Origin: Ceratothoa steindachneri | Taxonomy: Eukaryota > Arthropoda > Malacostraca > Isopoda > Cymothoidae | Assembly (NCBI GenBank): GCA_963969495.1 | Contig: OZ018318.1 | Coordinates: 97,307,413 to 97,371,412 of the forward strand | Direction of reading: 5' to 3' | Length of the DNA: 64,000 nucleotides | Shown here: piece after piece, positions 1-13,100 of the stretch | How the letters are laid out: every line of letters begins with the position of its first letter | Numbering within the stretch: position 1 is the stretch's first letter | The notes under the pieces: model-generated | The model's database searches: none | Seen by the model: the letters and a program-made list of their open reading frames with translations, nothing else | Told to the model about the DNA's origin: nothing | Program-made: the position numbers and the translations under genes

Positions 1-459
1 TTCCAGGAGATGATTTATCCTCCCTCTCGTCAGTCCTGAAAGTTTGGAGGTTACTATTTGAAGGCTTAGACTGCCTTCGTTACTTTCCTCTACCGTGTTA
101 TAACGAGGGCTACTGTCTAGCGGATAGGTCTTACCCAATTGGTGGGGCTGTTCCTCCATAATTCTGGTTTTATGTTCCTCGTCAAAGTTTTCATTGACCT
201 CTCCCATAATATTAAATACCTGGCCTTAATGATCACTGAATAGTTCATCTATCTTCACTTCGTTTGTTATATATTAATTTTCCTCTTTTAATTCTTAATT
301 TTTTGAGCAGTGGAGGACCTTGTATTTTTTTTTTTATTCATTGCGATAGTAATCTCGGGTTCCCTTCTCTGTCTAACCTATCAATCATATCCTTCAACAA
401 TCTCTCTTTCCTCACTCTCCTTAATTCTCTTCAATCACGATTGACCTCACGTTTCCTTG
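1..459. other. unassigned AT-rich DNA at window edge
   Basis: I recognise no gene here. The minus strand may continue the LINE endonuclease fragment that begins at 460-990, but stops and frameshifts are too dense to follow it. Confidence 0.3.
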
Positions 460-990
460 CACCAGTTGGGTAATAGTTTAGAATTCTCGCATAGCTGTCC
501 TTAATTCAAGTGATCAGCTTGGAGCAGGAATTGTTCTCACCGGCACTTTGGGTATACTTACTTCCTCCTCGTACCATTGTAGCCCCATTAATCAATAGAT
601 CTAATTTTTCCACATTCTATTTTATGGGGTATATACTAAATGCTTGGAGGCGCATTTCAGTGTGGGTATACAACTCTATTACCATATAAATTTCGTCTAA
701 ATTTTACAACTCCTTATACTCAATACCTTTCTTATCAGCTATTATTACACCCTGGTACCTGTCAGTTGATTGACATTTCACTTTGGTATAATAATTCGGC
801 AGCTTCAACTCATATTTCCCTATACACAACCCATGTTCGCAAATCAATTCTATATCATGTTGCTCACTGACTAATACGTTCGAGAAATAGTTTCTCTTCT
901 CTTTCAGTCTTTTCCTGTTCACCTGAACTATTTTCAGTTTATTAACTGTCGTATCAATCATTCTTTACTGATTTCAACTCAAACAAGACC
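460..990 (-). pseudogene. jockey-type LINE endonuclease fragment (N-terminal half)
   Basis: Read on the minus strand, 961 down to 704 encodes an open stretch that resembles the start of a LINE apurinic-type endonuclease, the domain that nicks target DNA for retrotransposition. It has a LKIVQVN start, then KEKRNYFSN, the conserved EHGL block with the catalytic glutamate, an LPNYY segment and a GVIIADKKGI segment. The dead LINE at 13.7-18.8 kb has matching blocks in the same order (LQVNSWKEKR, TEHGI and DGVALGIKKA, around 15,920-16,120), so both belong to one family. Past 704 the reading breaks into stops, with only faint similarity (an NAPPS..YIP block). No ORF1 or RT is attached, so this is a short internal scrap. 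Family assignment is by motif only. Confidence 0.6.
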
Positions 991-1977
991 CCATTAGTTT
1001 ATGTATGGTTACGTCAGTTTTTTTCTACTCCTTTTTTTTATTTAGATAAAAGCAGGGTGGTTTTTAATTTATACGAGTGATAACATTTACTCCTGCCTCT
1101 GTCCTTTTGGTGTCTAGGACTGATGGCTTCGAAGAAATTTCAACTTTTAATTCGGCATAAACTTCTGACACTTAGCGACAGTATCTTTCATCCATCTCGG
1201 TCATACAATACAGTTGTTTTCATGGCTAATATTTTGTTCTATTGGTTGTAGTTACTGGCTTGGCAAGGATGAAGAGCGTCCCCCAGGGTTCTCTGGTTCA
1301 CTCTATAAAAGGAAGAAACATTTCGTTACTATCCAGATATCATGGCTTTGGGCATTACTGTTTAATTGACAGTTATATTTAAGCTTAAATGATTTGAAAA
1401 AGGATTAAATTTATAGAAGCAATGCAAAGACATTTTAGAACTACCAATGTCAAGTAAATTGCAGTATACACAGGAACATTTTGTGGTTAATATTGCAATG
1501 ATTACTCACTGTACCACTCTATTGGTTGTGCATGTGTACTTATAAAGAGGAGAAAGGGTAGCAAAAATGCCAAAAATGATAGCAAAATCATTTATTATAA
1601 AATTAGGTCTTTCTTTGTTCATATAGTTTACACCAGTCTTACGGAGATGCTTACACAATCCCAGTTTTCACTGATTTAATTTTATAAACCTTAATGTGTT
1701 TTAAACAGGTCCTTTTTTTCTTTATTCCAGGAAGTTTCAACCTCTGCACCAAATTATTTATCCACAGTGCATCAAATTATTGCCGAAATTGGCTATATGG
1801 AGGCAAATGATTACACTTGAGAAACTCAATGTTATATATAATCTATATAGCCTTCTCAAAAGAGAAAAATAAATATTACTGGTAATATCTGAGTTTGTAA
1901 GGGTGAGAAGATGTATCGAAGAAAATTCCTTCCAAATCAATAATATAAATAGCCTATTAAATTACCAACTCAGAACG
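991..1977. other. no feature recognised
   Basis: AT-rich, stop-filled DNA on both strands. I see no domain, repeat or RNA gene in it. Confidence 0.5.
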
Positions 1978-2046
1978 GACTCGCCGTAGTGTGATGGCTA
2001 GAGTACTGTCACTTTGGATTCAAAGACCAGCGATCGAAATTACCAA
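1978..2046 (+). repeat. tRNA-like head, possible SINE
   Basis: A block shaped like a decayed tRNA gene. It has an A-box-like GTGATGGCTAGAGTAC near 1990-2007, a short self-complementary CTTTG/CAAAG stem near 2012-2025, and a B-box-like GCGATCGAAATTACC near 2029-2043. Spacing between the boxes fits an internal RNA polymerase III promoter. There is no proper acceptor stem, so it is not a working tRNA gene. An A-rich tail (AAAAAACGG and similar runs) follows, and the 29-bp array begins about 190 bp downstream. It could instead be a chance match. Confidence 0.4.
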
Positions 2047-2233
2047 AGTCGACAATTTTTACGAAGAATATTCAGGAAAAAAACGGAAATCAAGGAAAAC
2101 GCTTTAAGGACAACTCAAGAAGACTCAAGATAAAATGGATCACCTCAAAAAAGAAAAACGGAAAAAAAAGACTTCACGGGCTAACTCATTTTAACTCAAG
2201 GATAAGCAAGAGGAACTCATGAAATCAACAATA

Positions 2234-2375
2234 AATCATCATGTCATCAAGAATTAAGAAGAAATCATCACGTCATCAAGAATCAAGAAGGAATCATCAT
2301 GTCATCAAGAATTAAGAAGCAATAATCACGTCATTAAGAATTTGGAAGGAATCATCACATCGAGATAAATGCAAT
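2234..2375. repeat. 29-bp tandem array, about five units
   Basis: The AATCATCA start of the unit recurs at 2234, 2263, 2292, 2321 and 2350, exactly 29 bp apart. Each unit reads roughly AATCATCAYGTCATCAAG followed by AATTAAGAAGG, with one to five changes per unit, and the last unit degrades. The units abut with no spacers, so this is a minisatellite and not a CRISPR array. The longest same-strand reading is broken by stops. Confidence 0.85.
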
Positions 2376-2960
2376 GAATGGAAGATACACTCAAGAAAAA
2401 ATAAAATCTCAAATATAATTATAAAATATGGCCTCCTCCATATGTTTAAGTTAGAAACATCTTTAGAAAGCTAAATTTGATAGAAATATTGACAGCATTT
2501 ATTAAATTCAAACAACAAATCGAGAATTAAAACGGAAGATCAACTCCCAATATAAAAATGACAAAGTTGCAACACAGGAGGTGAATTTCCTCATTCAGTG
2601 TGGTCGCTGCGCAATACTTAATAAGAGCTAAGTGCCTGATCAAGGAGGCAATTGTGGCAAACAAAGAAATAAGTCATTCTAAATAGCAAAACCAAATTTT
2701 AAGAAGAAATATTTCGAGTCAAATGAACTGACAGGAGATTTTTCCTGTTTCAATGGAGGAAATAGCAACCGTAACGTGGGTCTATACTTAATTTCACCTG
2801 CTTTTCCACTAATCTTTTTACACATTTTCAAACCACTAAACGAATGATAAATCGAGCACCACAATACTCAGAGTCACCTTAAAAGGATAACACATTTCTT
2901 CTTGAGTTACTTTTCACGTTGTTTCGTTCAAAATTCTCATTTTTTGGTTTTGTTTATCAA
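2376..2960. other. no feature recognised
   Basis: AT-rich sequence with no supportable coding region. Short open stretches on the minus strand near 2679-2864 have no recognisable motif. Confidence 0.5.
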
Positions 2961-3345
2961 TTATAGTATAATTATGTTTTTAGTTTCATAAATTCAACAT
3001 AGTGAAAATTACTATAATGCGAGATTGTATACATTCGTGGAAAAATATTCTTAGATATTTAAATTTCATTTGTGAAAAAAAAAACCACACCATTGATTTT
3101 TACTTCATTTTATTGTAAATTTTATGCACTTTTTATAGTATATATTTTGTTTTAGCAACCTGACTAGAACCTTAATGAAAATTACGATAATGCAAAATTG
3201 TTTACATTCGTCTAAATTATCCGTAGATTTTCAAAGTGAATTTCTGAACAAAACGCCAAACTAGACTTAGAGATTTTAAATATTTGCTAAAAAAACCTGC
3301 ACCAGTGAACTGGTTTATATTTTTAGCATCATTCGAATAGAGATT
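2961..3345. repeat. diverged tandem duplication, unit about 172 bp
   Basis: TTATAGTATA at 2961 recurs at 3133. The block GAAAATTACTATAATGCGAG at 3003 recurs as GAAAATTACGATAATGCAAA at 3177, followed in both copies by TTTACATTCG-like and TTAGAT-like segments. An ACCACACCA...GATTTTTA segment near 3085 has a counterpart ACCTGCACCAGTGAAC near 3296, but offset by a further 40 bases or so, which implies an insertion in the second copy. The copies are old and non-coding. Confidence 0.65.
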
Positions 3346-6300
3346 AAATAAATTCAGGGCCATTCAGAAATCTCTACTATTCACCTAACACCCCCTTTCC
3401 AACTAAGAACAAAGCCTATAGTTGACCATGTCCGAAAAATATCTGTTTCAGTCCAACATTAAAACAGATTTTGATGAAACTAAAGAAAACTGATTTCAAA
3501 TGATAACTAAATCATATTTTCAAATTTTGCCCGTCAATCGAGTTTGCTTGCTTATTTTTTAGCAATTCTATAACAATTTATAGGATATCATGTTTAAAGG
3601 CAAGCGAGGGTTCTGAAAGGCCACCTTGTATCTCAAAAACGGCGCCGTAGGTTATTATAGTTTGGATTGGAATAAAAGGGCTTTTATGGGCTTAAATTTT
3701 ATATAGGATAATCTAACGTAGTAAAAAGTTAAAAATATGAATGTGATATCACTTTAAAGAGGAAAGTAGTAAACACCAGATAAATACCACAATGAGAAAG
3801 CGACGAAGGTGTTCATAGGTCCCCCTGCAAAAAATTTAGTGAAGGCGACTAAAAACAAGAGGTCTATATAAGTAGTTAGATGGAGAAATGATTCTCATAC
3901 GAAGGTATACAAAAATCTATTAGGCCAAATAACAGAATAACACACGTCTAGCTCTCTACTCTTTTTCAGATTATACCTGTGGGATGAACGAAGGAAATAT
4001 ACAAGTGAGGACAACAAAAAAATAGAGCGTGTTGGGAGATCCATGAGCAGATATAGTTAGAACCCCACCCCCAAGACGGAAAAGAGTTAGGATCTAATTT
4101 ATCAGAATACCATCAAGGATCGTAACAAAAAGGACATGACCTGATTAATGACAACTATATGAGAATATATAGGGCAACTCATGTAGCCTTTATCAGAATT
4201 GACTGCGTTCTCTGAAAGACATCTTGCACTCCCAAAAGCAAACTTCTACTTTTTCCACCTCCGACTTTATCCACCAGGGTTAGTAGGAGAAGAAGATTTA
4301 GATAATTTGAAAAGTGCCCCTTTCGGATCCAGTCGCCTCTGCTGGTCCTTAATACAAACCCTCTTTGGGCGTCCGCCCGCTCGAGTAAGAGAGCACTCCT
4401 GTGAAATTGGGAGTTTCGGAAAACGACCCTGCGTATTTGTCTGTTTCTACTACAACTCTATATTTTAGCAACTAGATATTTTGAAAGGGGGGGAAATTTA
4501 GTTAAGAGTTTCTTTTTTAAAATTATTATAATTGGCGAAGTTCAGAAAAACAATAAAAATTTAACTATGGCTGCTATTTTAGATTTTAAATTTTAAGCTT
4601 GGTAGTGAAACGCAAGCTCACCCCGTAGGGGTTAGTGGCGAAGCCATTGCCTGGTCTCCTAATAATTTCATCTTGGTCTATGTTTTTTTCAGATCTCTGC
4701 TTATTTTCAAGGCCTAAAAGCAGCAATAAAACTTTTATCGGAATTCTATTTGTTTATTGAGTTTTAGGGGCTAGTAGCGATCTCATCGTGGTAAAGATTA
4801 AAATGAAAATTAAATTTTATAAACAACTTCGAAAAAGCCCTTAGAATATAAGATAAAAACAAAAAATATTACCATGCCTTAATTTTAATCATTTTTTCCT
4901 GAACTTCATCTTTTGTAATTCTTTTTGTTTTAAATAAATCCTTAAATTCGATAAAGGCTCATTCTGCTTTGCTACATATTTAAGTGTCTATCCTACTTCT
5001 CACCCCCTTCTTTTTATTAACATTAATTAACTTTTACCCCTTTTAGTTTGATCAGTAACATGAAATAATAGAATTTATAATAAAGTTAAAAAATTTTGTT
5101 TGCCATGGAAGTAGGAAAATGAAAAACAGTAATTTAGAACCGTTGACAGAACTCACTTCGTTAATGAATATTGCTCTATTTCTTGGCTGACAAACACGAC
5201 ACGTTATTTTTCAAGGCTACTCCCAAAGAATCGTTTGAAATCCAGTTATTCTTAATTTTCGTTCCAACTTTTAGAGAATTGTTTTAATTAGTTAAAAAAC
5301 ATCGTTTCTGAGAAAGAAAAACAAAAATAAATACAATGGAAATGAAAAGAATTCAATTTAGACTGAGAAACTATTCTGAATTTAATGAAGTAACTAAATG
5401 TGTCATTGCCATGGATGATAGATAGATTTTATATATGTAATTGTTTGAAAAATATATTTTTATTGAAGAAAATTAAGGAAGTGATATAAGGTTGAGTTGG
5501 AGTTAATTTGTTTAATGAAATATTTAAATAAAATATGAAAGATGCTTAGTGGGGTGATTATAAAACAAAATAGGAAATATACCGTGTCGAGAGACTACTC
5601 TAGGGGCTTGAGGTTTTAATATTGCTGTGATCGAATTCCAGCGTGCACGATGCAGTCATTGATGGCTGCATGGTTACTTCTGCTAGTGAAGACTAATTTA
5701 AATAGGGTATTGGAGGATAAACGAATTAATGTGTGACTCTGCGCAGGAGCTTTCTTGAGTTGCCAGTATTGTAAAATGGGGCTGGGTGCATTTTCGTCAA
5801 TAGAGACTGGTTGCTTGGGCTTGAGAGCGTTCTTTCTAAATGGCTCTACAAGCACGGTCGTAAACGAATATTGGATCGACCGGACGGTGGTCTGACTAGG
5901 GTCACATTACCTACCTAAACATCAACTAATTTATGCCAGTGTAGCGGATCCTCATGGACACCTTGCAATAGATGCAGAGTGTTAGAGCTAAAAATAGATG
6001 TTTTCTCTAAGAAGAATACCTGTTATTCTTTCCTTACCTGTACATAAACGTTCAATAGTAACAAACATCCCTCATTTAATATTTAAATGCTAGAAATTCT
6101 GTATAGAATACAAGATCATTATTTACTCGACTTTGCTGTGTTCAAATATTTTGAAGGCTTCGAATTCCTATCATTAATTCCAGTTAAATTTTAACTCCTT
6201 AAAAAAAAGAGAAATGTGTTGTTTTGTCAATCCTTTCTCTTAATATTATGTAGGATTGTAAATCATCTTGCTTATCTCTTGAGATCCAGTCTTCCACAAA

Positions 6301-6555
6301 TTAGAAAATTTGAGAATATTTTAAACAATGCTAGAACCTGGAAAATGTAGACGAGTATTTTTTTAAAAAGGTTTTCACTATAATGTTCTAACCTTTCCAC
6401 AAAGCATCGACTGAATTTTTTAGAATCAAAGATACTTGTATGTGTATTAATTACTACAAAATTTGGTTAGGTTTGGACAGTTATTACTCGAGAGTACTTC
6501 ACTACACTGAACTATGAATATCGAACAAAGGTGTTTTCTCTCGGATTGATGTAAG
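3346..6555. other. AT-rich DNA, no gene recognised
   Basis: Mostly stop-filled AT-rich sequence. Two patches are richer in G+C and have somewhat longer open stretches, 4190-4470 and 5590-5880, but neither shows a recognisable domain. They may be old transposon remains. Confidence 0.45.
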
Positions 6556-6559
6556 CAGG

Positions 6560-7290
6560 TAAAGATATATAATTTTATTTGTTGAAATATTCACTCCTTT
6601 TCATCTATCAGTAATCCTTTCTGCCTTCTGAGGTTGTTATGATTCGATATCTTTCTAGGTTATTTCGAAATTTTATTATTTCTCTCGGTAGAAGTTAAAT
6701 TTTTTCCAATTTTTATTCATTTCTTCGTCCCATCGTGGTGCAGTTAGTATTTTATTTCTATTTTATTTTCGATATATAGAGGTTGTCACCTCTATCAGCT
6801 TTTGTTAATGTTCATTTTTGTGCGCTTCTCTGTGTTCTTTTTTTAGGTTCTTCATGGATTTTATTTTCAACTGTACTAACGGCTTCCTTATTTTGGTTCC
6901 AGTCGTCTTACTGAAGTCTTGTGAATTCTTCTAGCATTAGGCTTAAGTGGTCACGTGGTCACGTGGTGTTGTGAGTCTTTTCTATATGTCGTGATTGAAG
7001 TTGAATTGCGAGTTTGTTAGAACAATATCAGTGATGGTCGAGGATCTATCTGGAAGGAATGTTCGGAAGTCTAGACTTTCTCTTTGTACCAAGTTTCTAT
7101 GCGTTACTAGTTGGAGGATTTTACTGACTCCATTTGCATTGCATGTATGTCTTGCTTCTCTACACCTGTCGCTAAGGTAGCCCAAGATCATCCAAGCGGT
7201 TCGTCTTGAGACTGATCTTGCTCGCACTTCATGTTCCTGAGGCGTCTCTCTCCCCCATCTTACCCATTATAATTTACTTTTTTCCGTGTG
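6560..7290 (-). pseudogene. jockey-type LINE endonuclease end and ORF2 linker fragment
   Basis: On the minus strand from about 7227 the reading contains RCREA, a TNANG-like block, LVTHRNL..RE, DFRTFLPDRSSTI, DIVLTN and FNFNH. These line up one for one with 16,295-16,480 in the dead LINE (RCREAG, LLMQRGLLNREG, DFPTYL.ARSSTT, DIILAN, FNLNHH). A frameshift at about 6985 leads to the PRDHLSLM block, the counterpart of PSDHLSII and of the catalytic SDH motif. Similarity continues to about 6560 into the linker before the RT (a LTAPRWDEEM block matching PRWIQEI). No RT follows. It belongs to the same family as the fragment at 460-990. In a minus-strand element the 5' part should lie at the higher coordinate, and here the order is reversed, so the two are not halves of one simple insertion. 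Confidence 0.65.
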
Positions 7291-7299
7291 AATAAAATT

Positions 7300-9364
7300 G
7301 AGGATATCCGATCCCCTACCCTTCCATGGTGCAATCTTAATTTGTTAACTGTTGGTCTGAATAAAATCGTCGGACTTTCATCACCCCGCGACTATATTAA
7401 TGCTTTTGTCTTTATTTACATTGTGTATCATCTTTACCGTCTTTGTATACATCTCTCCTACTGTACCCAGTGTGGTCTTTTCTCTTCGAACCACCACTGG
7501 CCCATACAACCCAAATCATCGCTGTAAAATAACAACAAAAACAAACCTAAACCCTCTTCATGTAAAACTGATTCTAACATTTAAACACAAGACCTTGGAT
7601 GTAATATTGAATTTTTGAGGCGTAGGTAAGAAAATATCTCCTCATTTGATTGCCTATTTTTATAATAAAAAAATATATATAATCCATAATAATTTTAAAT
7701 ATCAGCCTTTTTTCCAGCATATTTACTAAAAATAACCCAACTAGTTATAAGTTAGTCAAAATTGTTCTATGCCAACCGTTTCCTTAAACCCCTAATCTCA
7801 ATCTTAGAAGTTTTAGGCACACTATTGACAGGACCGATTTTCCTATTTTCTAGAGAAAAATTCTTTTTTATATGAAATGTGTGTGCCTCCTAAAAAACGT
7901 AAATGCTTTGGTAATATCGTGTGAAATATAAAATATTTTCTTATTAAGGTTGCTTTGAACGTAGTTTTTTAACGAATTATTCAACATTTACAATACAAGT
8001 TCTTCCACTCTTATTTGAAAAATATCTCGATTAAATTCTACTGATCGTCTTGAACGGTGTTCATCCTTGAGACAAAGATTTGCAGAGCGAAACTTGTTAA
8101 ACAATTTTAGCCACTGGCTCGCACTAATCGTTCCTTCACTTTATACTTAACACAAACTTTCTGCTTTGCATCGTTGCCTTTTCTTAATTCGCAAAGCATA
8201 ACGTTGTGACTATGTTCTTTTGACATATCCATAATACTGAGCATTTACTGAGAAGAGAAATTGAATTAATAATAATACAAATTTAATAGCCCAGTAATGA
8301 CGAAAAAGGTATACCAAAGTGTAAGCCTCTCAATTTTTCTATCCATAAGAATAAACCTAGAAAAAATGCCACATTAGTTATAAAATGAACTTATATGACT
8401 TTGAGAATGTCTCGGTAATTGCATATATTTTGGAAAATTACTGTATTCTATCATTATAATTTGTAACTTTCTCAACTAACAAAATAGCGTGATAGGTATA
8501 ATATAACTAATAATTATTTTTATTTTAAGAAGCGATTAGGTTTTTATTTCGTAATATGGTAGTGTATCTATAATATAGCAAACCCTCTTTGAAAAAATCA
8601 CCGATAATTTTTTGTAGAAGTCAAGTTATTCATTTAATTGATAACTTTAGGTGATCATAAAAAGGAACTTCTAAAAACACGAACAAAATCATTAATATAC
8701 ACCTGAAATTTGGTCATTTTTATACGGTTAACAATACTCTATGATGTAAATATTCATCTGTTTGGTATGAAGATATTGCATTTGCATAGATATATGATCA
8801 TAGAATATACATCATCTTAATATTTATAGTAATTTCTACACCCAATTGAACCAAAAAGGAAAAGTTACATAGAATTAAAAGCAAGAAAATGTTATTTGAA
8901 AGATAGACGTATCTCTTGCTCTTGGCAATCGATGAAATGATTTGGAGAACCATAAGATTTTGTATCGAAAACTTTGAAAGTATATTTATGTATAAAAAAA
9001 TAGAATAGAAATATTCCGATCAATTTAAATATATTTCAATAGATACTGCCCTAACTCGGGTGATAAATTTTTTTAAAGATATGGATAACTGACTTAAGCA
9101 ATTCTATTTAGGAAATCTGGCCAGCAATATCCTCAGAAATGGAATTTGGATTTAATATGAGAAATATTAAATATAAGAAACGTTAATTTGTCAGTAAAAT
9201 GAAAAGAGAAAAGAAACCTTCAAATTCCTCTACTAACTCTAAGGCTTTTAATCATGAAGTTATAGAGAGTAGGATGGTAGAATACAATTTGTGAATGTGA
9301 AAATATATTTCACGAAATTCATCTAAACATATAAAAAATTTAAATACTAATTTTTACCCTCCTT
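7300..9364. other. no feature recognised
   Basis: Strongly AT-rich DNA with short, overlapping, low-complexity open stretches near 7288-7618 that show no motif. The rest is stop-dense. Confidence 0.5.
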
Positions 9365-10110
9365 TAGGCTTGCAGAAGCTGTGGCGTCAGTTGAAGGCAT
9401 AGCATCCTTGTTTAAGGCAAACACGTCTAAAACAGGAAAAAACTGACCTAACTAGAGTGAGACTATGTAAGCGTCAGTGGTGGATGCTGAATGTCCGCAA
9501 CTCTGTGGCCGCCGGACTACCGTTCACAAGAAGAGGTCAAAAAGGACAAGTGAGGCAACATTTTTAGTTTTGTCGAGAGGCAAAAGGAGGCAGAATGAAT
9601 ACACTTCTACTGAAGAAAACGGCAATTAGGACTCGACAGCGAGGGCTCCTAGATTCTTTCCATTTCAAGCATCGCGCGCCTCTCAATAAACAAATTATAA
9701 CTTCCAATTAGATGAAAAAGAAGGTTGCTTTTGTTAAAAAATACTTAGCATGCTACCCTGTGAAGTCGCAGAAAGTTTGCAGAGTGACTGACTAGGCCAC
9801 GTTTACTGCTACCGGGAACCAATAAGGTTAGGTGATCCTATCATTTATTAGCACTTACACACAGTCTACTTTGAAAGGCCTGATAGTGTTTTTCTTTTGC
9901 GTGGTTTCGGGTATCACGGGGTTAGCAAACTTGAGGTCGGGAGAACAACGTTACTGTGAAGAAGGAGTGGTAATGTAATTGGTCTGGGCTCACTTAAACG
10001 ATTGTTTTGACCCGTGCTGCATTGAGGTGTTTATTCATGACAGTTACACCTTGACACACGGCTAAGCCCGACAAGGAGTGGTTCGTCATCTATGGGTTGG
10101 ACTACTAGAT
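9365..10110. other. G+C-richer patch, unclassified
   Basis: Composition shifts abruptly from AT-rich flanks to near balance at about 9365 and back at about 10,300. Such patches in this window usually coincide with old mobile elements. I find no frame that stays open past about 60 codons and no RT, integrase or transposase motif. Confidence 0.3.
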
Positions 10111-13100
10111 GAGTGACTGGGGAATAGCCGTGATTTCAACCCACATTGATAACTTCTGCTTCATTATAAAGAGGCATCTACGGGACCTTGACACCAACTC
10201 GGTTCCTATGCAGTGTTACTCCCAAATTTTCCCTAAGAGTGTATCAAATGGAAAAGACATCTCACCAATTATTTATCTTTCGGTAAGTACCCGATAAGCA
10301 TTTTACCATATAAGTTTCTGAGCGCTACCATCTGTGTTGAAAAGGTAAGTTAGTGCCGAGTACTATGGCGCTGAATGTATAATTACTCATATAATGTTGA
10401 AACGTTCTTCTTGTTGTGATCGAAAATATTAATGAAATCTTAATTGCCTCTTGGGAAAGCTTTTGATAAATCTTTTAACTTACTATCCCGTATCCTATGA
10501 GCTTTTAATATCACTTACCACTATTAATTAGATTTATTTCCTTCAATAAATATCTATCTTTCCTGCTGCCATTTCTCCGCTTCCCTCGCAGCCTCTCTGA
10601 TGATACCCAAGCATCTTTGAAGAGCCAAAGTGAGGTCTAATTACCTCCGAGCGACTAGCATCGCTAATGGACCAAATTCTTCAATTTAACGAGATCCTTT
10701 CAACTCAGTTTGGTCCCACAGTTCTTCCCATTAATTATTACACATTCAAGCAGGAAATATTGGCCTATCGGCTCGTATTTCGTCTTGCCCAAATTAAAAC
10801 TATTTTACTAGGGTGAATTTTCTTTTTGGCACTAATTTTATTATCCTTACATTTAGGAAGTATACTTATGAGGAACCATTTGGGATGGCACCAAAGTTAA
10901 TAAAAATTAATAATTTCCTGTAAAGCAAAATATTATTAAATCAATCAAACTTGGTACCTCAGAGAGAAAATCATCAAATATATCATTTGATTATAGTAAT
11001 AAATTATATTTTATTTCAGGGGATATTTGTACCAATGTCATTGTAATCGATATGAATTATTATTTCACATAGATCCATCAGTAGATATATTGCAACCATA
11101 TGAAAAGGGAGAGAAAGAGAAAATGATTATAGATTAAGATCAAAAGTAACTCATCGTGAATACTTTGCAACCAGACCTTGAATGGCATAATAACTATATT
11201 CATAATTTAGGCCTGAATAAATGTGGTGTACATTTTTTGGGGGGGCGCGCCACCAATGAAGAGAAACCAGAAAATAGGTGGGAATTCTGTCTAAAATGAA
11301 ACAAGTGAATCAAGTTAGAAACACAGGATAAGATTTGAAATCATAAATTTTGATTTTCGATTTAAATTAAGCTTGAGATTACAGAATATTGCAATGATAT
11401 AAAAATAATATATGAAAATTAAATTACATTTTTGAAATAAAAAATTTATTCTTTTATTTTTAGAATTAGCTTTGGTAAGGACTTTTTTGCTCAGTTATTG
11501 GGGATAATTTGGTATCTTCTAGATTTTCTTAATTTTATAGCTAATAAACACCTAAAAAATTTTACTCATTGCACAATTATAGAATATATTATCATCTTAT
11601 TGCGTTATCTGTCATACTTTTCATAAAATTGGAAAGACCTATATTTCAAATGCGATCAGAAACTACAATAAAACTTCACTTGCTTTATTAGTTGGCAGAG
11701 GTCTTCTTCACAAATATTTCAAGCTAAATCTCCAGTTCAATCCCTCCGAGAAATTTCTCGGCAATTTCTCATAACCACTTCAAACACTATATCGTGGTAT
11801 GACCAGGTGTACGCTGTTATACGTACACTGGCCTACCATAATTAAGGTTCCACCTGGGAATGGCCCTAAGAATGATTTTAATACATAGGTGCTAGGCCAA
11901 AGAATATCCAAATACGGCTACAAAAATATCCTTTAATAGGACTAAAGTTTACATACACTCATAGGGCAAGTTAAATGGAAATGCAATTAAATATTGACGG
12001 TTCACGGCTAAGATGATCGACACTTTCACTTAAGTTTAAACCGAGGGATAATTAATTAAGAAATGATCTTACAATTATGCAATCTCTTGAGCAATGGGGG
12101 ATCCTTGAGGTTCGACGGGGTAAAGCGTGGGGGAGCGTAATAAAGTGGAGGTTAAATCCCTTTTACCTTTATGTGCGGCGAGTAGGACCAGGGAGGTAAG
12201 TTGGACCTTGAACTTGTAGCCGTCTCACGAAACGCTTAATCTAACCTTGAGAAAATGAAGATGGGGCATCTTATCATTTAAGAAGCAAACTGAGGATGCT
12301 TCGGGGATGGCTTTTCCGATCCTTAAAATCCAAAAACGTGTTACGAAGGGTTGAAGCGTGCCGAAAACTATCTCCACCAACAACACTGGATGACGACTAG
12401 CTCTTCTTTGGCTCTTCGACAATCACTCAATTCTTCTCTGGACCAGAATGTAGTGGATTTCCTCGCGACTAATGAAGACGTTACGGCTAAGGTACTGGAT
12501 AGCGGATTCAGTCACAATCTACATGTAAACTCCGAACTGTCGAATATATACTCATAAATTATATAGACGGGGAGAGAGATTCATCTCCAACAGACTTCCT
12601 TAATTGCCTTGGGTCGCGATAAGGGTCCATAGCGGGAAGTCGCGATGCCCCCTTAATGGTCTTTCCATTGTTCTAATTTTCGCAGTATATAGGGCAGACG
12701 AATTTAGAGCGCTCATCAGTGAACTGTGTAAGTCAAGGGGTGGGGGTAATTCCTTTTCTCTCTCCTTATTCTTCCACACATTATATGTAAATTCAACCTC
12801 CGATTGGACGCACCGTGCACGTTTCCCTTCGATCCAATCAAGGGCTTAATAAAAACAGCAATGCTTTAGAAGGTAATTTAAACTATAGATGGTATTATTA
12901 TTATACAGAAAAGCAGGTTCTTTAACCAGAGTTACCTCCCCTTTCACACTTCAGACACTTTTCCTTCGTGACTTTCGAAGAAATGAAACCGATGGTACTG
13001 TAATAATATTTATCTTCACCATCTCAGTTATATTTGAGACGTTTCTTTGCGCCTGCATGAACAAAGAAACAATTTTAAGCTTGACTCGCGATTTAATAAG

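Noticed and set aside
264..473. Short plus-strand open frame near the window start
   Set aside because: Low-complexity Phe/Leu/Ser sequence from T-rich DNA; no motif.
1978..2046. Functional tRNA gene
   Set aside because: No acceptor stem pairing and a defective anticodon arm; kept only as a possible SINE head.
2234..2375. 29-bp repeats of CRISPR-like length
   Set aside because: The units abut with no spacers and the DNA is clearly eukaryotic, so it is a minisatellite.
4199..4468. 89-codon plus-strand open frame
   Set aside because: No recognisable domain, not conserved with anything else in the window; the patch is noted only as G+C-richer.
460..7290. The two minus-strand endonuclease fragments as one LINE split by an insertion
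   Set aside because: For a minus-strand element the N-terminal part should be at the higher coordinate. Here it is at the lower, so a simple split does not fit.
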